DNA from: Kordia sp050633145
Lineage (GTDB): Bacteria; Bacteroidota; Bacteroidia; Flavobacteriales; Flavobacteriaceae
DNA: 64,000 nucleotides
Assembly (NCBI RefSeq): GCF_050633145.1
Contig: NZ_JBOEFY010000003.1
Location: forward strand, 62,001 to 126,000
Direction: 5' to 3'
The position numbers and the translations under genes are program-made. Shown piece after piece: positions 7,643 to 16,670 of the stretch. A model generated the notes under the pieces. The model made no database searches and had not been told where the DNA came from. It worked only from the letters and a program-made list of their open reading frames with translations. Every line of letters starts with the position of its first letter. The stretch's first letter is position 1.

Positions 7643-7669
7643 TTAATTAATATATGTTGTTACTAAAAA

Positions 7670-8407
7670 TTACTTCGCTACAATCTTAAATGTTTTTGAA
7701 AATGAAGGAGAAGAAATTTTTACGATATAAATATTATTCTTTGGTAAATCTAAATATTTGCTGAATGCTCCGTTAATGACTACATTTTTTAAATCGACTA
7801 CTTTACGACCAAGTAAATTATAAATCGCAATATTGGTAGTAGTATTGATTCCAGAAATTTCTAGTTTCCCACTATTATATCTTGTCTGTACTTTATTTTG
7901 ATTACGATCGCCAACACTCAGTGTGGTACTTAAATTAGCATCAACTAAATCGATGTACAAGTCAACAGTTTGGTTATTACCACCGCCACCAAATTGGTTT
8001 TGAAATAATAAATTGATTCCTAAAATATTTTCACCTACTAAAGAGGTAAATAATACGGAAGGTATAAAACTAATTTCATACGTATTGCTGGGAGTTGCTG
8101 CATTACCGTCTGTTAAGTTCAATACTGGCTGCCAACTTAAATCACTAAAACTTCCAGGAACAGCCTGAAAACTTCCGCTGCTGGTTGTCAATCCTAAATA
8201 CATATAAATAGAATTTTGATTTTCAGTATAAAAATTATTGATGATGTCTGAGTCTTCAAATCGAATTGTAATTTCATCATTAACAGTAGCTGTGATAGCC
8301 GTTTGCGTACTTCCTGCGCCATCATAACCTGTAAAACTTAGTACTTCTTGCGAAAAGCTTACAGTCGTTAGCAACATAAAAAAAAGTAAAAAGTAATTTT
8401 TCATCAT
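7670..8407 (-). CDS. Secreted protein with T9SS C-terminal sorting domain
   Basis: A 245-residue protein. Signal peptide MMKNYFLLFFMLLTTVSFSQ (start at 8407 or the adjacent ATG at 8404). The middle ~145 residues are a beta-rich region of unknown function with a GGGGNNQ turn. The last ~75 residues are a T9SS type A sorting domain (IAIYNLLGRKVVDL, NNIYIVKISS, ending FKIVAK). Inference: surface-displayed or secreted through the type IX system. Monocistronic, with its own terminator. Confidence 0.82.
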   Translation of the reverse strand: MMKNYFLLFFMLLTTVSFSQEVLSFTGYDGAGSTQTAITATVNDEITIRFEDSDIINNFYTENQNSIYMYLGLTTSSGSFQAVPGSFSDLSWQPVLNLTDGNAATPSNTYEISFIPSVLFTSLVGENILGINLLFQNQFGGGGNNQTVDLYIDLVDANLSTTLSVGDRNQNKVQTRYNSGKLEISGINTTTNIAIYNLLGRKVVDLKNVVINGAFSKYLDLPKNNIYIVKISSPSFSKTFKIVAK

Positions 8408-8543
8408 AAGTTCCGGTTTTAATCAATACAAGTATACTTTAAAAAAAAGGAAAGTTCAAGCTGAAATCTCTTATTTTTTTTATAAAACTCCAATAATTGA
8501 GCCAAAAAGTGAAAAAGCATATAATAATAGACTTTGTAATTAG

Positions 8544-8573
8544 TTGTGTAATATTAACGAATTCTTATTTTTG
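8544..8573 (+). promoter_or_regulatory. Predicted promoter of the PPIase/SurA operon
   Basis: TTG (8544-8546), 19 bases, then TATTTTTG (8566-8573) fits the Bacteroidota TTG / TAnnTTTG pattern. It implies an mRNA leader of about 85 bases before the ATG at 8664. Confidence 0.5.
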
Positions 8574-8663
8574 TCTTTCTCAAAAATGACAGCATATAAT
8601 TTATAATCATGGATGCTATGATTATAAGTCAAAAAATAAGACAGAAATAAAAATAAAATATAG

Positions 8664-10646
8664 ATGAAAAAAAGTGTTCAATTACTTCTTATCCTTTTAG
8701 TAACTTTTACTGGTTTCGGACAATCTAAAAAAGACAAAGTGTTATTTACTATTGAAGGAGAGCCAACGTATGTTTCTGAATTTTCAAGGGTATACAAAAA
8801 GAATCTTGATATAATTGATAAGAAAGATCAAAAAGAAATAGAAGAATATTTTGATTTATTTCTTGAATATAAACTAAAGTTAAAAGAAGCGAGAAGTTTA
8901 AAGCTTAATGAAAAGGAAGCGTATAAAAAAGAATTGGCTGGGTATCGAAAGCAATTAGCTAGAAACTATTTAACCGACAACAATGCTACTGAGAAATTAG
9001 TAAAAGAAGCATATGACCGTTTGCACAAAGAAGTAAAAGCGAGCCATATCTTAATAAAAGTATCGCTTGATGCGGCACCACAAGATACGATTGTTGCGCA
9101 CGAAAAAATAATGAAACTGCGTAAGTCAATTATGGATGGTGCTGATTTTGGAGAAGTAGCAATGAAAAATTCAGACGATCCATCTGCAAAAGGAAATAAA
9201 AACATTCCAGGTAATAAAGGAGATTTAGGATACTTTTCGGCATTCCGTATGGTATATCCTTTTGAATCGGCAGCATTCAATACGAAAGTAGGAGAAATTT
9301 CTATGCCAATTCGTACACAATTCGGATACCACATTATTAAAACAGTAGATATTCGTGACAATGTGGGAGAAGTAACAGTAGCACACATTTTATTATTAGA
9401 TAAAAAAGAAGGAGAAAACAAAGAAGATCCTGCTCAAAAAATAAAAGACATTTATACACAAATTGAAGCTGGTGGCGATTTTGGAAAATTAGCAAAACGT
9501 TTTTCAGAAGACAGAAGTTCTGGAGTAAACAATGGAAAATTGCCAAAATTTGGACGTGGTCGTTTGCGTTCAAAAGTTTTTGAAGAAATGGCTTTCTCAT
9601 TAAAAGAACCAAACGAAATTTCAAAACCATTCAAATCTGAATTCGGATGGCATATTGTTCAATTGGTTTCAAAACATGGAATGAAAAGTTATGAAGAAGA
9701 AAAGTCAAGCTTAGAACGTAAAATAAAAAATGACAAAAGAGCAAACGTAATCAATTCATCAATTCTCAAAAAAATAAAAAAACTATATAAAATTGAAGAA
9801 AGCGTTACTGCAAGAAAAGATTTTTATGATATAGCTGATGCAAATTTTTTCAGTAAAAACTGGAAAAAACCAACAGACGAAGTATTCCTTAACAAAACAT
9901 TGTTTCAAGTAAAAGATACAAAAGTAACGTACAACGAATTTGCAACGTATTTACTAAAAACACGTGCACGTACAATGGTTAAAAACCCAGATGCAAAAGG
10001 TTTTATTAATCGTTATTATACGGAATTCATGAACGGAAGATTACTATCTTTTTATGAAAGTGATTTAGAAAACATCAATGAAGATTTTGCCGCAATTTAT
10101 GGAGAATACCGTGATGGTTTATTACTTTTCGATTTAATGGAAACAGAAATTTGGGAAAAAGCAAAAACGGATACTATTGGTTTAGAAAAATTCTTCAATG
10201 CCAACAAAGAAAACTATAAATGGAAAGAACGCGTAGAAGCTGTTATTGCATCTTGTACACAAGAAGACGCCGCTAAAAAAACGCAACAACTTTTGAAAGA
10301 AGGAAAATCTTTAGATGAAATCAAAGAAGTAATAAACAAAGATAGTAAGGTAAATGTAATTTTTTCTCCAGGTGTATATGAAGAAGGGCACAGAAACTTA
10401 CCGAAAGACTTCAAATTTGAAAAAGGAGTTTCTAAAATTTTCAATGATGGAAATACAGATTTTACCATTGTAAAGGTGAACGAAATCAATCCAGTGAGCT
10501 ACAAAGAACTCTCTGAAATTAAAGGAAAAGTGATAAGTGACTACCAAGTATATCTTGAAAAAGAGTGGATAAAGACTTTAAAAGATACCTACAAAATAAA
10601 AATCAATAAGCGAACGCATCGTAGACTGAAGAAACTTGTAAAATAA
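8664..10646 (+). CDS. Periplasmic peptidyl-prolyl isomerase with two parvulin domains
   Basis: A 660-residue SurA-like protein. Signal peptide MKKSVQLLLILLVTFTGFGQ, an N-terminal chaperone-type helical region to about residue 120, then two parvulin (PpiC) domains at roughly 124-233 (KASHILIKV, GDLGYFSAFRMVYPFE, FGYHIIKT) and 236-340 (AHILLLDK, GRGRLRSKVFEEMAF, FGWHIVQL). The C-terminal ~310 residues look like a further SurA-type chaperone region. Likely role: folding of outer-membrane or secreted proteins. It heads a cluster with a lipoprotein 5 bases downstream, a SurA-like gene and a MoxR ATPase, all in one direction. Confidence 0.92.
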   Translation: MKKSVQLLLILLVTFTGFGQSKKDKVLFTIEGEPTYVSEFSRVYKKNLDIIDKKDQKEIEEYFDLFLEYKLKLKEARSLKLNEKEAYKKELAGYRKQLARNYLTDNNATEKLVKEAYDRLHKEVKASHILIKVSLDAAPQDTIVAHEKIMKLRKSIMDGADFGEVAMKNSDDPSAKGNKNIPGNKGDLGYFSAFRMVYPFESAAFNTKVGEISMPIRTQFGYHIIKTVDIRDNVGEVTVAHILLLDKKEGENKEDPAQKIKDIYTQIEAGGDFGKLAKRFSEDRSSGVNNGKLPKFGRGRLRSKVFEEMAFSLKEPNEISKPFKSEFGWHIVQLVSKHGMKSYEEEKSSLERKIKNDKRANVINSSILKKIKKLYKIEESVTARKDFYDIADANFFSKNWKKPTDEVFLNKTLFQVKDTKVTYNEFATYLLKTRARTMVKNPDAKGFINRYYTEFMNGRLLSFYESDLENINEDFAAIYGEYRDGLLLFDLMETEIWEKAKTDTIGLEKFFNANKENYKWKERVEAVIASCTQEDAAKKTQQLLKEGKSLDEIKEVINKDSKVNVIFSPGVYEEGHRNLPKDFKFEKGVSKIFNDGNTDFTIVKVNEINPVSYKELSEIKGKVISDYQVYLEKEWIKTLKDTYKIKINKRTHRRLKKLVK

Positions 10647-10651
10647 TCATA

Positions 10652-11500
10652 TTGAAGAAAATAAGTGTTTTAATAGCAATCTTTTTATGTGTTTCGTGTG
10701 AATACTTTCAAACGACCAAAGTTAGCGATCCTATTGCCCGAGTTGGCGAAAGTTATTTGTACAAAAGTGATATAGAACCATTGCTGTCAGATAATATGAC
10801 TGCTCAAGACAGTACAATTGTTGTCAACAATTATATTGATCGTTGGGCAATGCAAGAACTATTCATTCAACGTGCAAAAATCAATTTACCGCAAGAAAAG
10901 CAAGATGCTTATGAAGAATTGGTAGAAGAGTATCGCAACGATTTATACATTGAAGCTTATAAAGAAGCCATTGTAAAACAATCAATTGATACAACTGTAA
11001 CAGGTTTTGATGAAGCAGCATATTATGCAACCAATAAAGAGAACTTTAAACTCAACGAAGAATTATTAAAACTTCGTTACATAAACATTGCCAAAGACAA
11101 CTCAAATATTGAAGAAATAACTGAACGTTTTGAACGATTTGATACAGAAGACAAAACGGTATTAGACTCGTTGGCTATTCAATTTAATAACTACTCATTA
11201 AATGATTCTATTTGGGTAAAACAGACCCAGGTTTTCAATAAAATTCCTGTCATAACTAACGAAAACAAAGAGAAATACTTAAAAAAATCACAATTTTCTA
11301 AAATAGAAGATTCATTAGAAGTATATTTGGTGCGAATTGAAGATAAAATAGGTCGAAATGACATTGCCCCACTAGCGTATATTCGTCCTACTGTTCGACA
11401 AATCATTCTCAATAAGCGAAAGCTTGAATATATCAGAAAATTAGAAAAAGACATCACAAAAGATGCAATTAAGCAAAAACAGTTTGAAATCTATAAATAA
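10652..11500 (+). CDS. Lipoprotein of the SurA cluster (PPIase-like)
   Basis: A 282-residue protein starting with TTG at 10652, 5 bases after the previous stop; the frame gives a lipoprotein signal (MKKISVLIAIFLCVSC, lipidated Cys16). The following DPIARVGESYLYKSDIEPLL resembles the start of SurA-type chaperone domains (a GxxxLY-DI pattern). I see no intact parvulin motif, so an isomerase activity is doubtful; it may be a chaperone-only relative. The TTG start is supported by the signal peptide and by the tight spacing on both sides (1 base before the next ATG). Confidence 0.8.
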   Translation: MKKISVLIAIFLCVSCEYFQTTKVSDPIARVGESYLYKSDIEPLLSDNMTAQDSTIVVNNYIDRWAMQELFIQRAKINLPQEKQDAYEELVEEYRNDLYIEAYKEAIVKQSIDTTVTGFDEAAYYATNKENFKLNEELLKLRYINIAKDNSNIEEITERFERFDTEDKTVLDSLAIQFNNYSLNDSIWVKQTQVFNKIPVITNENKEKYLKKSQFSKIEDSLEVYLVRIEDKIGRNDIAPLAYIRPTVRQIILNKRKLEYIRKLEKDITKDAIKQKQFEIYK

Positions 11501-11501
11501 C

Positions 11502-12923
11502 ATGAAGCGAAGTATATATGTACTTATGCTGCTTGTAGCATTTGGAATGCAAGCACAAGAAAAGGAAGATGCAACGATGGTTACTGAAACCATGATGGAA
11601 GCGAAAACGCAAGTAAATGACTCTACAAAATCAAATACACAGCGTGTAAAAATTGATGGTGTTTCTGCGGTAGTAGGTGATTTTGTCATCTTAGAATCTG
11701 ATGTTGATAAATTCTTACTAGACTTAAAACAAAAAGGAGTTTCTTCTGCAGATTTAACAAAATGTGGTCTATTAGGAAAATTAATGGAAGACAAATTGTA
11801 TGCACACCATGCAATTCAAGATAGTATTGAGGTTTCTCCTGGAGAAATTAGAGATCGTGTAAATCAATCCATAGAATACTTCAGCCAACAAACTGGCGGA
11901 ATGAAAAACTTATTAAAGTTTTATGCTATGGAAGACGAAGCTGCACTTCGTAAGCGTTTAATGGAAATCACTAAAGTACAATTCTTAACGCAGCGCATGC
12001 AATCGAAAGTAGTACGTGATGTAGAAATTACACCAGAAGAAGTACGTCAGTTTTTTGAAGCAATTCCTGTAGATCAGCGCCCAGTAATTGGAGTTGAATT
12101 GGAAGTGTCTCAAATTATCATAGCTCCTAAGCCATCTAAAGAAGCAGTTGATAAAGTAATAAAAAAACTAAAAGACATCAAGTCAGAAGTAGAGGCTGGA
12201 TCAAGTTTTGGAACCAAGGCCATTTTATATTCTAAAGATAGAGCTTCTGGTCGTCAAGGTGGTTTAATGCCTATCAACAAAAGAATGTCTTTAGCTAAAG
12301 AATTTAAAGATGTGGCTTTCTCATTGCAACAAGGAGAAATCTCTGATCCGTTTGAAACTGAATTTGGTTGGCATATTGTTATGATAGACAAAGTTCGTGG
12401 TCAAGAAAGAGATGTAAGGCATATTTTATTAATTCCTGAAGTATCATCAGATAAACTGGAAGAAGCACGTAAAGAAATAGATACCTTACGTACACGAATT
12501 CTTGCCAAAGAGCTAACGTTTGAAGAAGCAGCACGTTCATTCTCTGATGATAAAGAAACACGTAACAACGGTGGGAAATTAATCAACCCAGCTACATTTG
12601 ACACACGTTTTGAATTAACAAAAATGGATCCTGAGCAATATTCGCAAATTGAACCATTAAAAGGAGATGAAATCTCAATTCCTTTAATTGATGAAACACG
12701 TACAGGTCAAAAAAGATTTAAACTACTAAGAGTAACCAATCGTTTCGAAGAACACGTAGCAGACTATTCTAAAGACTACATCAAAATCAAAAGTTTAGCA
12801 CTCAAAGAAAAACAACTGAAAGAAGTTGGTGAGTGGATCAAAAAAAAGATAAAAGATACTTACATCAATGTAAATTCAGATGCTCGTAAATGTGAATTTC
12901 AAAATAATTGGTTAAAAAAATAA
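11502..12923 (+). CDS. SurA-like periplasmic chaperone / peptidyl-prolyl isomerase
   Basis: A 473-residue protein from ATG 11502, which directly follows the upstream stop and begins a signal peptide (MKRSIYVLMLLVAFGMQAQ). The longer frame overlapping the upstream gene is rejected. After a linker comes the SurA N-terminal domain (IDGVSAVVGDFVILESDVD, about residues 46-65) and two parvulin-type domains near 195-300 (SQIIIAPKPSKEA, GGLMPINKRMSLAKEFKDVAF, FGWHIVMIDKV) and 305-410 (RHILLIPE, NNGGKLINP). SurA guides beta-barrel proteins to the BAM complex. Third gene of the folding cluster; the MoxR gene follows 7 bases later. Confidence 0.92.
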   Translation: MKRSIYVLMLLVAFGMQAQEKEDATMVTETMMEAKTQVNDSTKSNTQRVKIDGVSAVVGDFVILESDVDKFLLDLKQKGVSSADLTKCGLLGKLMEDKLYAHHAIQDSIEVSPGEIRDRVNQSIEYFSQQTGGMKNLLKFYAMEDEAALRKRLMEITKVQFLTQRMQSKVVRDVEITPEEVRQFFEAIPVDQRPVIGVELEVSQIIIAPKPSKEAVDKVIKKLKDIKSEVEAGSSFGTKAILYSKDRASGRQGGLMPINKRMSLAKEFKDVAFSLQQGEISDPFETEFGWHIVMIDKVRGQERDVRHILLIPEVSSDKLEEARKEIDTLRTRILAKELTFEEAARSFSDDKETRNNGGKLINPATFDTRFELTKMDPEQYSQIEPLKGDEISIPLIDETRTGQKRFKLLRVTNRFEEHVADYSKDYIKIKSLALKEKQLKEVGEWIKKKIKDTYINVNSDARKCEFQNNWLKK

Positions 12924-12930
12924 TAACTCT

Positions 12931-13884
12931 ATGTCAGACGTTGCTGCTATTGAAAACCTTGTAAAAAAGCACAAGGAACTCAAGAATGAAATCTCTAAAA
13001 TAATTGTTGGTCAAGAAAAAGTAATAGATCAAATATTACTTTCTATATTTTCTGGAGGACATGCTTTATTGATTGGTGTTCCTGGATTAGCAAAAACGTT
13101 AATGGTAAACACCATTGCTACGACTTTAGGATTAGACTTTAAACGTATTCAGTTTACGCCAGATTTAATGCCAAGTGACATCTTGGGAAGTGAAATCTTA
13201 GATGAATCTCGAAACTTCAAATTCATCAAAGGACCAATCTTTGCAAACATTATTTTGGCAGATGAGATCAACCGTACACCACCAAAAACGCAAGCAGCTT
13301 TATTAGAAGCAATGCAAGAACGTGCTGTAACAGTTGCTGGTCACCACTACAAATTAGATTTACCATACTTTGTATTGGCAACACAAAACCCAATTGAGCA
13401 AGAAGGAACATATCCGTTACCAGAAGCACAATTAGACCGTTTTATGTTTGCTATTCATTTAACATATCCAACATTCGAAGAAGAAGTACAAGTAGTAAAA
13501 GCAACGACTACAGATGTAGAAGCTTCTGTAAAAGCATTATTCAACGCACAAGAAATCATTGCAATTCAAAAATTGATTCGTAAAATTCCTGTAGCAGATA
13601 ATGTAGTTGAATATGCTGTACGATTGGTGTCTAAAACACGTCCAAAAGAAGCAAGTGCTATCGATATTGTAAAACAATATGTAGATTGGGGAGCAGGACC
13701 AAGAGCGTCACAAAACCTAATCTTAGCTGCAAAAGCACATGCAGCAATTAACGGAAAATTTTCTCCAGATATTGAAGATGTGCAAGCAGTAGCTATTGGA
13801 ATCTTATCGCACAGAGTTATTAGAAATTACAAAGCTGAAGCTGAAGGAATCACGATTGAAAAAATCATTGAAAGTTTATTCTAA
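12931..13884 (+). CDS. MoxR family AAA+ ATPase
   Basis: A 317-residue cytoplasmic ATPase. Walker A GVPGLAKT at residues 49-56, Walker B ILADEINR near 110, sensor-like ATQNPIEQEGTYPLPEAQLDRFMF, then the small helical domain ending ESLF. This pattern (Q-G-TYPLPEAQLDRF) is typical of MoxR/RavA-type chaperone ATPases, which often work with VWA-domain or DUF58 proteins in metal insertion or complex maturation. No DUF58 or VWA gene follows here: a terminator and aconitase do. It closes the folding operon. Confidence 0.95.
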   Translation: MSDVAAIENLVKKHKELKNEISKIIVGQEKVIDQILLSIFSGGHALLIGVPGLAKTLMVNTIATTLGLDFKRIQFTPDLMPSDILGSEILDESRNFKFIKGPIFANIILADEINRTPPKTQAALLEAMQERAVTVAGHHYKLDLPYFVLATQNPIEQEGTYPLPEAQLDRFMFAIHLTYPTFEEEVQVVKATTTDVEASVKALFNAQEIIAIQKLIRKIPVADNVVEYAVRLVSKTRPKEASAIDIVKQYVDWGAGPRASQNLILAAKAHAAINGKFSPDIEDVQAVAIGILSHRVIRNYKAEAEGITIEKIIESLF

Positions 13885-13951
13885 ATAAAAATTTTAAAGA
13901 ATATTTTTGTAGATAAATTCTTGTAAAAATATTAGTATCAAAAAAAATAAT

Positions 13952-13991
13952 GCTTCAAATTATGAATTTCGTAATTTGAAGCTTTTTTTTT
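13952..13991 (+). terminator. Rho-independent terminator after moxR
   Basis: GCTTCAAATTA (13952-13962) and TAATTTGAAGC (13972-13982) make an 11-bp perfect stem followed by nine T. Confidence 0.9.
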
Positions 13992-14064
13992 ATTCAATTT
14001 TGAATTTAATTCAGTAAAATCGAATATTTGATAAAAATAATGAGCTCAAAATAATGTTATACTG

Positions 14065-14092
14065 TTGATTTTTAAAAATCAAGATAATTTCG
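14065..14092 (+). promoter_or_regulatory. Predicted promoter of the aconitase gene
   Basis: TTG (14065-14067), 17 bases, TAATTTCG (14085-14092), a TAnnTTYG type -7 box. A second overlapping-style copy TAATTTCG follows directly at 14093-14100, so the exact start is open. Confidence 0.45.
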
Positions 14093-14132
14093 TAATTTCG
14101 CTGGACTTTCAAAAACACTAAAAAACGAATAT

Positions 14133-16403
14133 ATGGCCTTTGATATTGACATGATAAAAAAGGTTTACGAAACAATAGTGGAACGTGTAGACAAAGCACG
14201 CGAAATTACTGGTAAACCATTAACTCTTTCAGAAAAAATACTATACTCACATTTATGGGATGGAACGGCAGACAAAGCGTTTGTTAGAGGAAAAGACTAT
14301 GTAGATTTTGCTCCAGACCGTATTGCTTGTCAAGATGCAACTGCACAAATGGCATTATTGCAATTTATGCAAGCTGGAAAAAACAAAGTAGCAGTTCCTA
14401 CAACAGTACACTGTGATCACTTAATTCAAGCAAAAGTTGGTGCAAGTAGCGATTTACAAGCTGCCATGAACAACAGTAGTGAAGTATTTAATTTCTTAGA
14501 GTCAGTATCAAACAAATATGGTATCGGATTCTGGAAACCAGGCGCAGGAATTATTCACCAAGTAGTATTAGAAAACTATGCCTTTCCAGGCGGAATGATG
14601 ATCGGAACAGATTCACATACGGTAAACGCAGGTGGATTAGGAATGGTTGCCATTGGAGTTGGTGGAGCTGACGCTGTTGATGTAATGGCAGGAATGCCTT
14701 GGGAATTAAAATTTCCAAAACTAATAGGTGTAAAATTAACTGGAAAAGTATCTGGTTGGGCTGCACCAAAAGACGTAATCTTAAAAGTAGCTGGAATTGT
14801 TTCTGCAAAAGGAGGAACTGGAGCTATTGTTGAGTATTTCGGACCTGGAGCTGTATCAATGTCTTGTACAGGAAAAGGAACAATCTGTAACATGGGAGCT
14901 GAAATTGGAGCTACAACTTCAACTTTTGGATACGACGAATCTATGGAACGTTATTTACGCGCTACAGACAGAAGTGATGTTGCAGATGCAGCAAACGAAG
15001 TAAAAGATTATTTAACAGGAGATGCAGAAGTATATGCAAATCCAGAACAATATTTTGATCAAGTTATTGAAATTAACTTGTCAGAACTTGGCCCATTATT
15101 AAATGGACCATTTACGCCAGATTTATCTACGCCAGTTGGAACAGATATGACTGATAGAGCACAAGAAAAAGATTGGCCACTTCAAGTAGAATGGGGATTA
15201 ATTGGTTCTTGTACAAACTCTTCTTATGAAGATTTATCAAGAGCATCTTCTGTTGCACAACAAGCACTAGACAAAGGATTAAAAATGAAATCTGAGTTAG
15301 GAATTAACCCAGGATCAGAACAAGTACGTTACACAGCTGAACGTGATGGAATCCTTGATATATTCGAAAAACTAGACGCAAAAATATTCACAAATGCTTG
15401 TGGACCTTGTATTGGACAATGGGCGCGTTACAGTGATCCTAAAAATGCTCCAAAAAACAGCATCGTTCACTCATTCAACAGAAACTTTGCAAAACGTGCG
15501 GATGGAAATCCAAATACACACGCATTCGTAGCTTCTCCTGAAATTACTGCAGCAATTGCAATTGCAGGACGTTTAGACTTCAATCCAATGAAAGATACAT
15601 TGATCAACGAAAATGGAGAAGAAGTAATGTTAGACGAACCAACTGGATGGGAATTGCCTCCAAAAGGTTTTGATGTAAAAGACAATGGATACTTAGCACC
15701 AGAAGAAGATGGTTCTCATGTACAAATTAATGTAAGCCCAGATTCTGAGCGTTTAGAGTTACTAACTCCATTTACACCAATTGGTTCAGAAATCAACGGA
15801 GCAAAACTATTAATAAAAGCACATGGAAAATGTACAACTGACCATATTTCTATGGCTGGACCTTGGTTACGTTTCCGTGGACACTTAGACAATATCTCTA
15901 ACAACTGTTTAATTGGAGCAGTAAATGCATACAACATGAAAACTAACTTTGTAAAAAGTCAGTTAGATGGTGAATATGATGCAGTTCCAAAAACAGCACG
16001 TGCGTACAAAGCAGCTGGAGTATATACAATTGTAGTTGGAGATCATAACTATGGCGAAGGTTCTTCACGTGAGCATGCAGCAATGGAGCCAAGACACTTA
16101 GGTGTTGCCGCTGTAATTGTAAAATCGTTTGCACGTATCCACGAAACAAACCTTAAAAAACAAGGAATGTTAGGGTTAACGTTTGCAACTGAAAGCGATT
16201 ACGATTTAATTCAAGAAGATGATACATTCAACTTCTTAGACTTAAACGAATTTGCACCAGGAAAACCATTAACAATAGAAGCAGTTCATCCAGATGGAAG
16301 CAAAGATGTAATTGTAGCAAACCATACATACAACCAAAGTCAGATTGACTGGTATAATGAAGGTTCTGCCTTAAACTTAATTAAAAAAGAGAACAACGCT
16401 TAA
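14133..16403 (+). CDS. acn: Aconitate hydratase
   Basis: A 756-residue TCA-cycle enzyme that interconverts citrate and isocitrate through an iron-sulfur cluster. The three cluster ligands are visible: Cys360 in GSCTNSSYED and Cys423/Cys426 in ACGPCIGQW. Also seen are the VPTTVHCDHLI and GTDSHTVNAGGLG substrate loops and the C-terminal swivel domain with GDHNYGEGSSREHAAMEPRHLG. The length and layout match the mitochondrial-type aconitase common in Bacteroidota rather than the ~890-residue AcnA. Monocistronic, with its own promoter and terminator. Confidence 0.97.
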   Translation: MAFDIDMIKKVYETIVERVDKAREITGKPLTLSEKILYSHLWDGTADKAFVRGKDYVDFAPDRIACQDATAQMALLQFMQAGKNKVAVPTTVHCDHLIQAKVGASSDLQAAMNNSSEVFNFLESVSNKYGIGFWKPGAGIIHQVVLENYAFPGGMMIGTDSHTVNAGGLGMVAIGVGGADAVDVMAGMPWELKFPKLIGVKLTGKVSGWAAPKDVILKVAGIVSAKGGTGAIVEYFGPGAVSMSCTGKGTICNMGAEIGATTSTFGYDESMERYLRATDRSDVADAANEVKDYLTGDAEVYANPEQYFDQVIEINLSELGPLLNGPFTPDLSTPVGTDMTDRAQEKDWPLQVEWGLIGSCTNSSYEDLSRASSVAQQALDKGLKMKSELGINPGSEQVRYTAERDGILDIFEKLDAKIFTNACGPCIGQWARYSDPKNAPKNSIVHSFNRNFAKRADGNPNTHAFVASPEITAAIAIAGRLDFNPMKDTLINENGEEVMLDEPTGWELPPKGFDVKDNGYLAPEEDGSHVQINVSPDSERLELLTPFTPIGSEINGAKLLIKAHGKCTTDHISMAGPWLRFRGHLDNISNNCLIGAVNAYNMKTNFVKSQLDGEYDAVPKTARAYKAAGVYTIVVGDHNYGEGSSREHAAMEPRHLGVAAVIVKSFARIHETNLKKQGMLGLTFATESDYDLIQEDDTFNFLDLNEFAPGKPLTIEAVHPDGSKDVIVANHTYNQSQIDWYNEGSALNLIKKENNA

Positions 16404-16430
16404 TTATAAAAAGCAGTTTTTTATCATACA

Positions 16431-16462
16431 AAAGCTCTAAACTTTAGTTTAGAGCTTTTTTT
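16431..16462 (+). terminator. Rho-independent terminator of aconitase
   Basis: AGCTCTAAACT and AGTTTAGAGCT pair with a tiny loop (about 16433-16456), followed by a T-run. Confidence 0.85.
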
Positions 16463-16556
16463 AAAAATAATTTTAAAGAAAAATATAGGTAGTCTATATA
16501 CTAAATGACTTACAAGTAACGTTATTGTGTTATAGTATTGCTATTATTTCATTAGA

Positions 16557-16592
16557 AGAAGCCTTGAGTTGTATATATTCAAGGCTTTTTTA
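16557..16592 (+). terminator. Second, orphan terminator-like hairpin
   Basis: AAGCCTTGA and TCAAGGCTT with an intervening AT-rich loop, followed by six T. It lies about 100 bases past the aconitase terminator and before the PabB gene, with no gene between. Either a back-up terminator or the end of an unannotated small RNA. Confidence 0.55.
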
Positions 16593-16670
16593 TTTATACA
16601 GAGAATAAATCTTTTAAAGCGTTGTGTAAATGCTCAAGAATTAAGAAATTAGCAGCTTAAACTTGAATTC

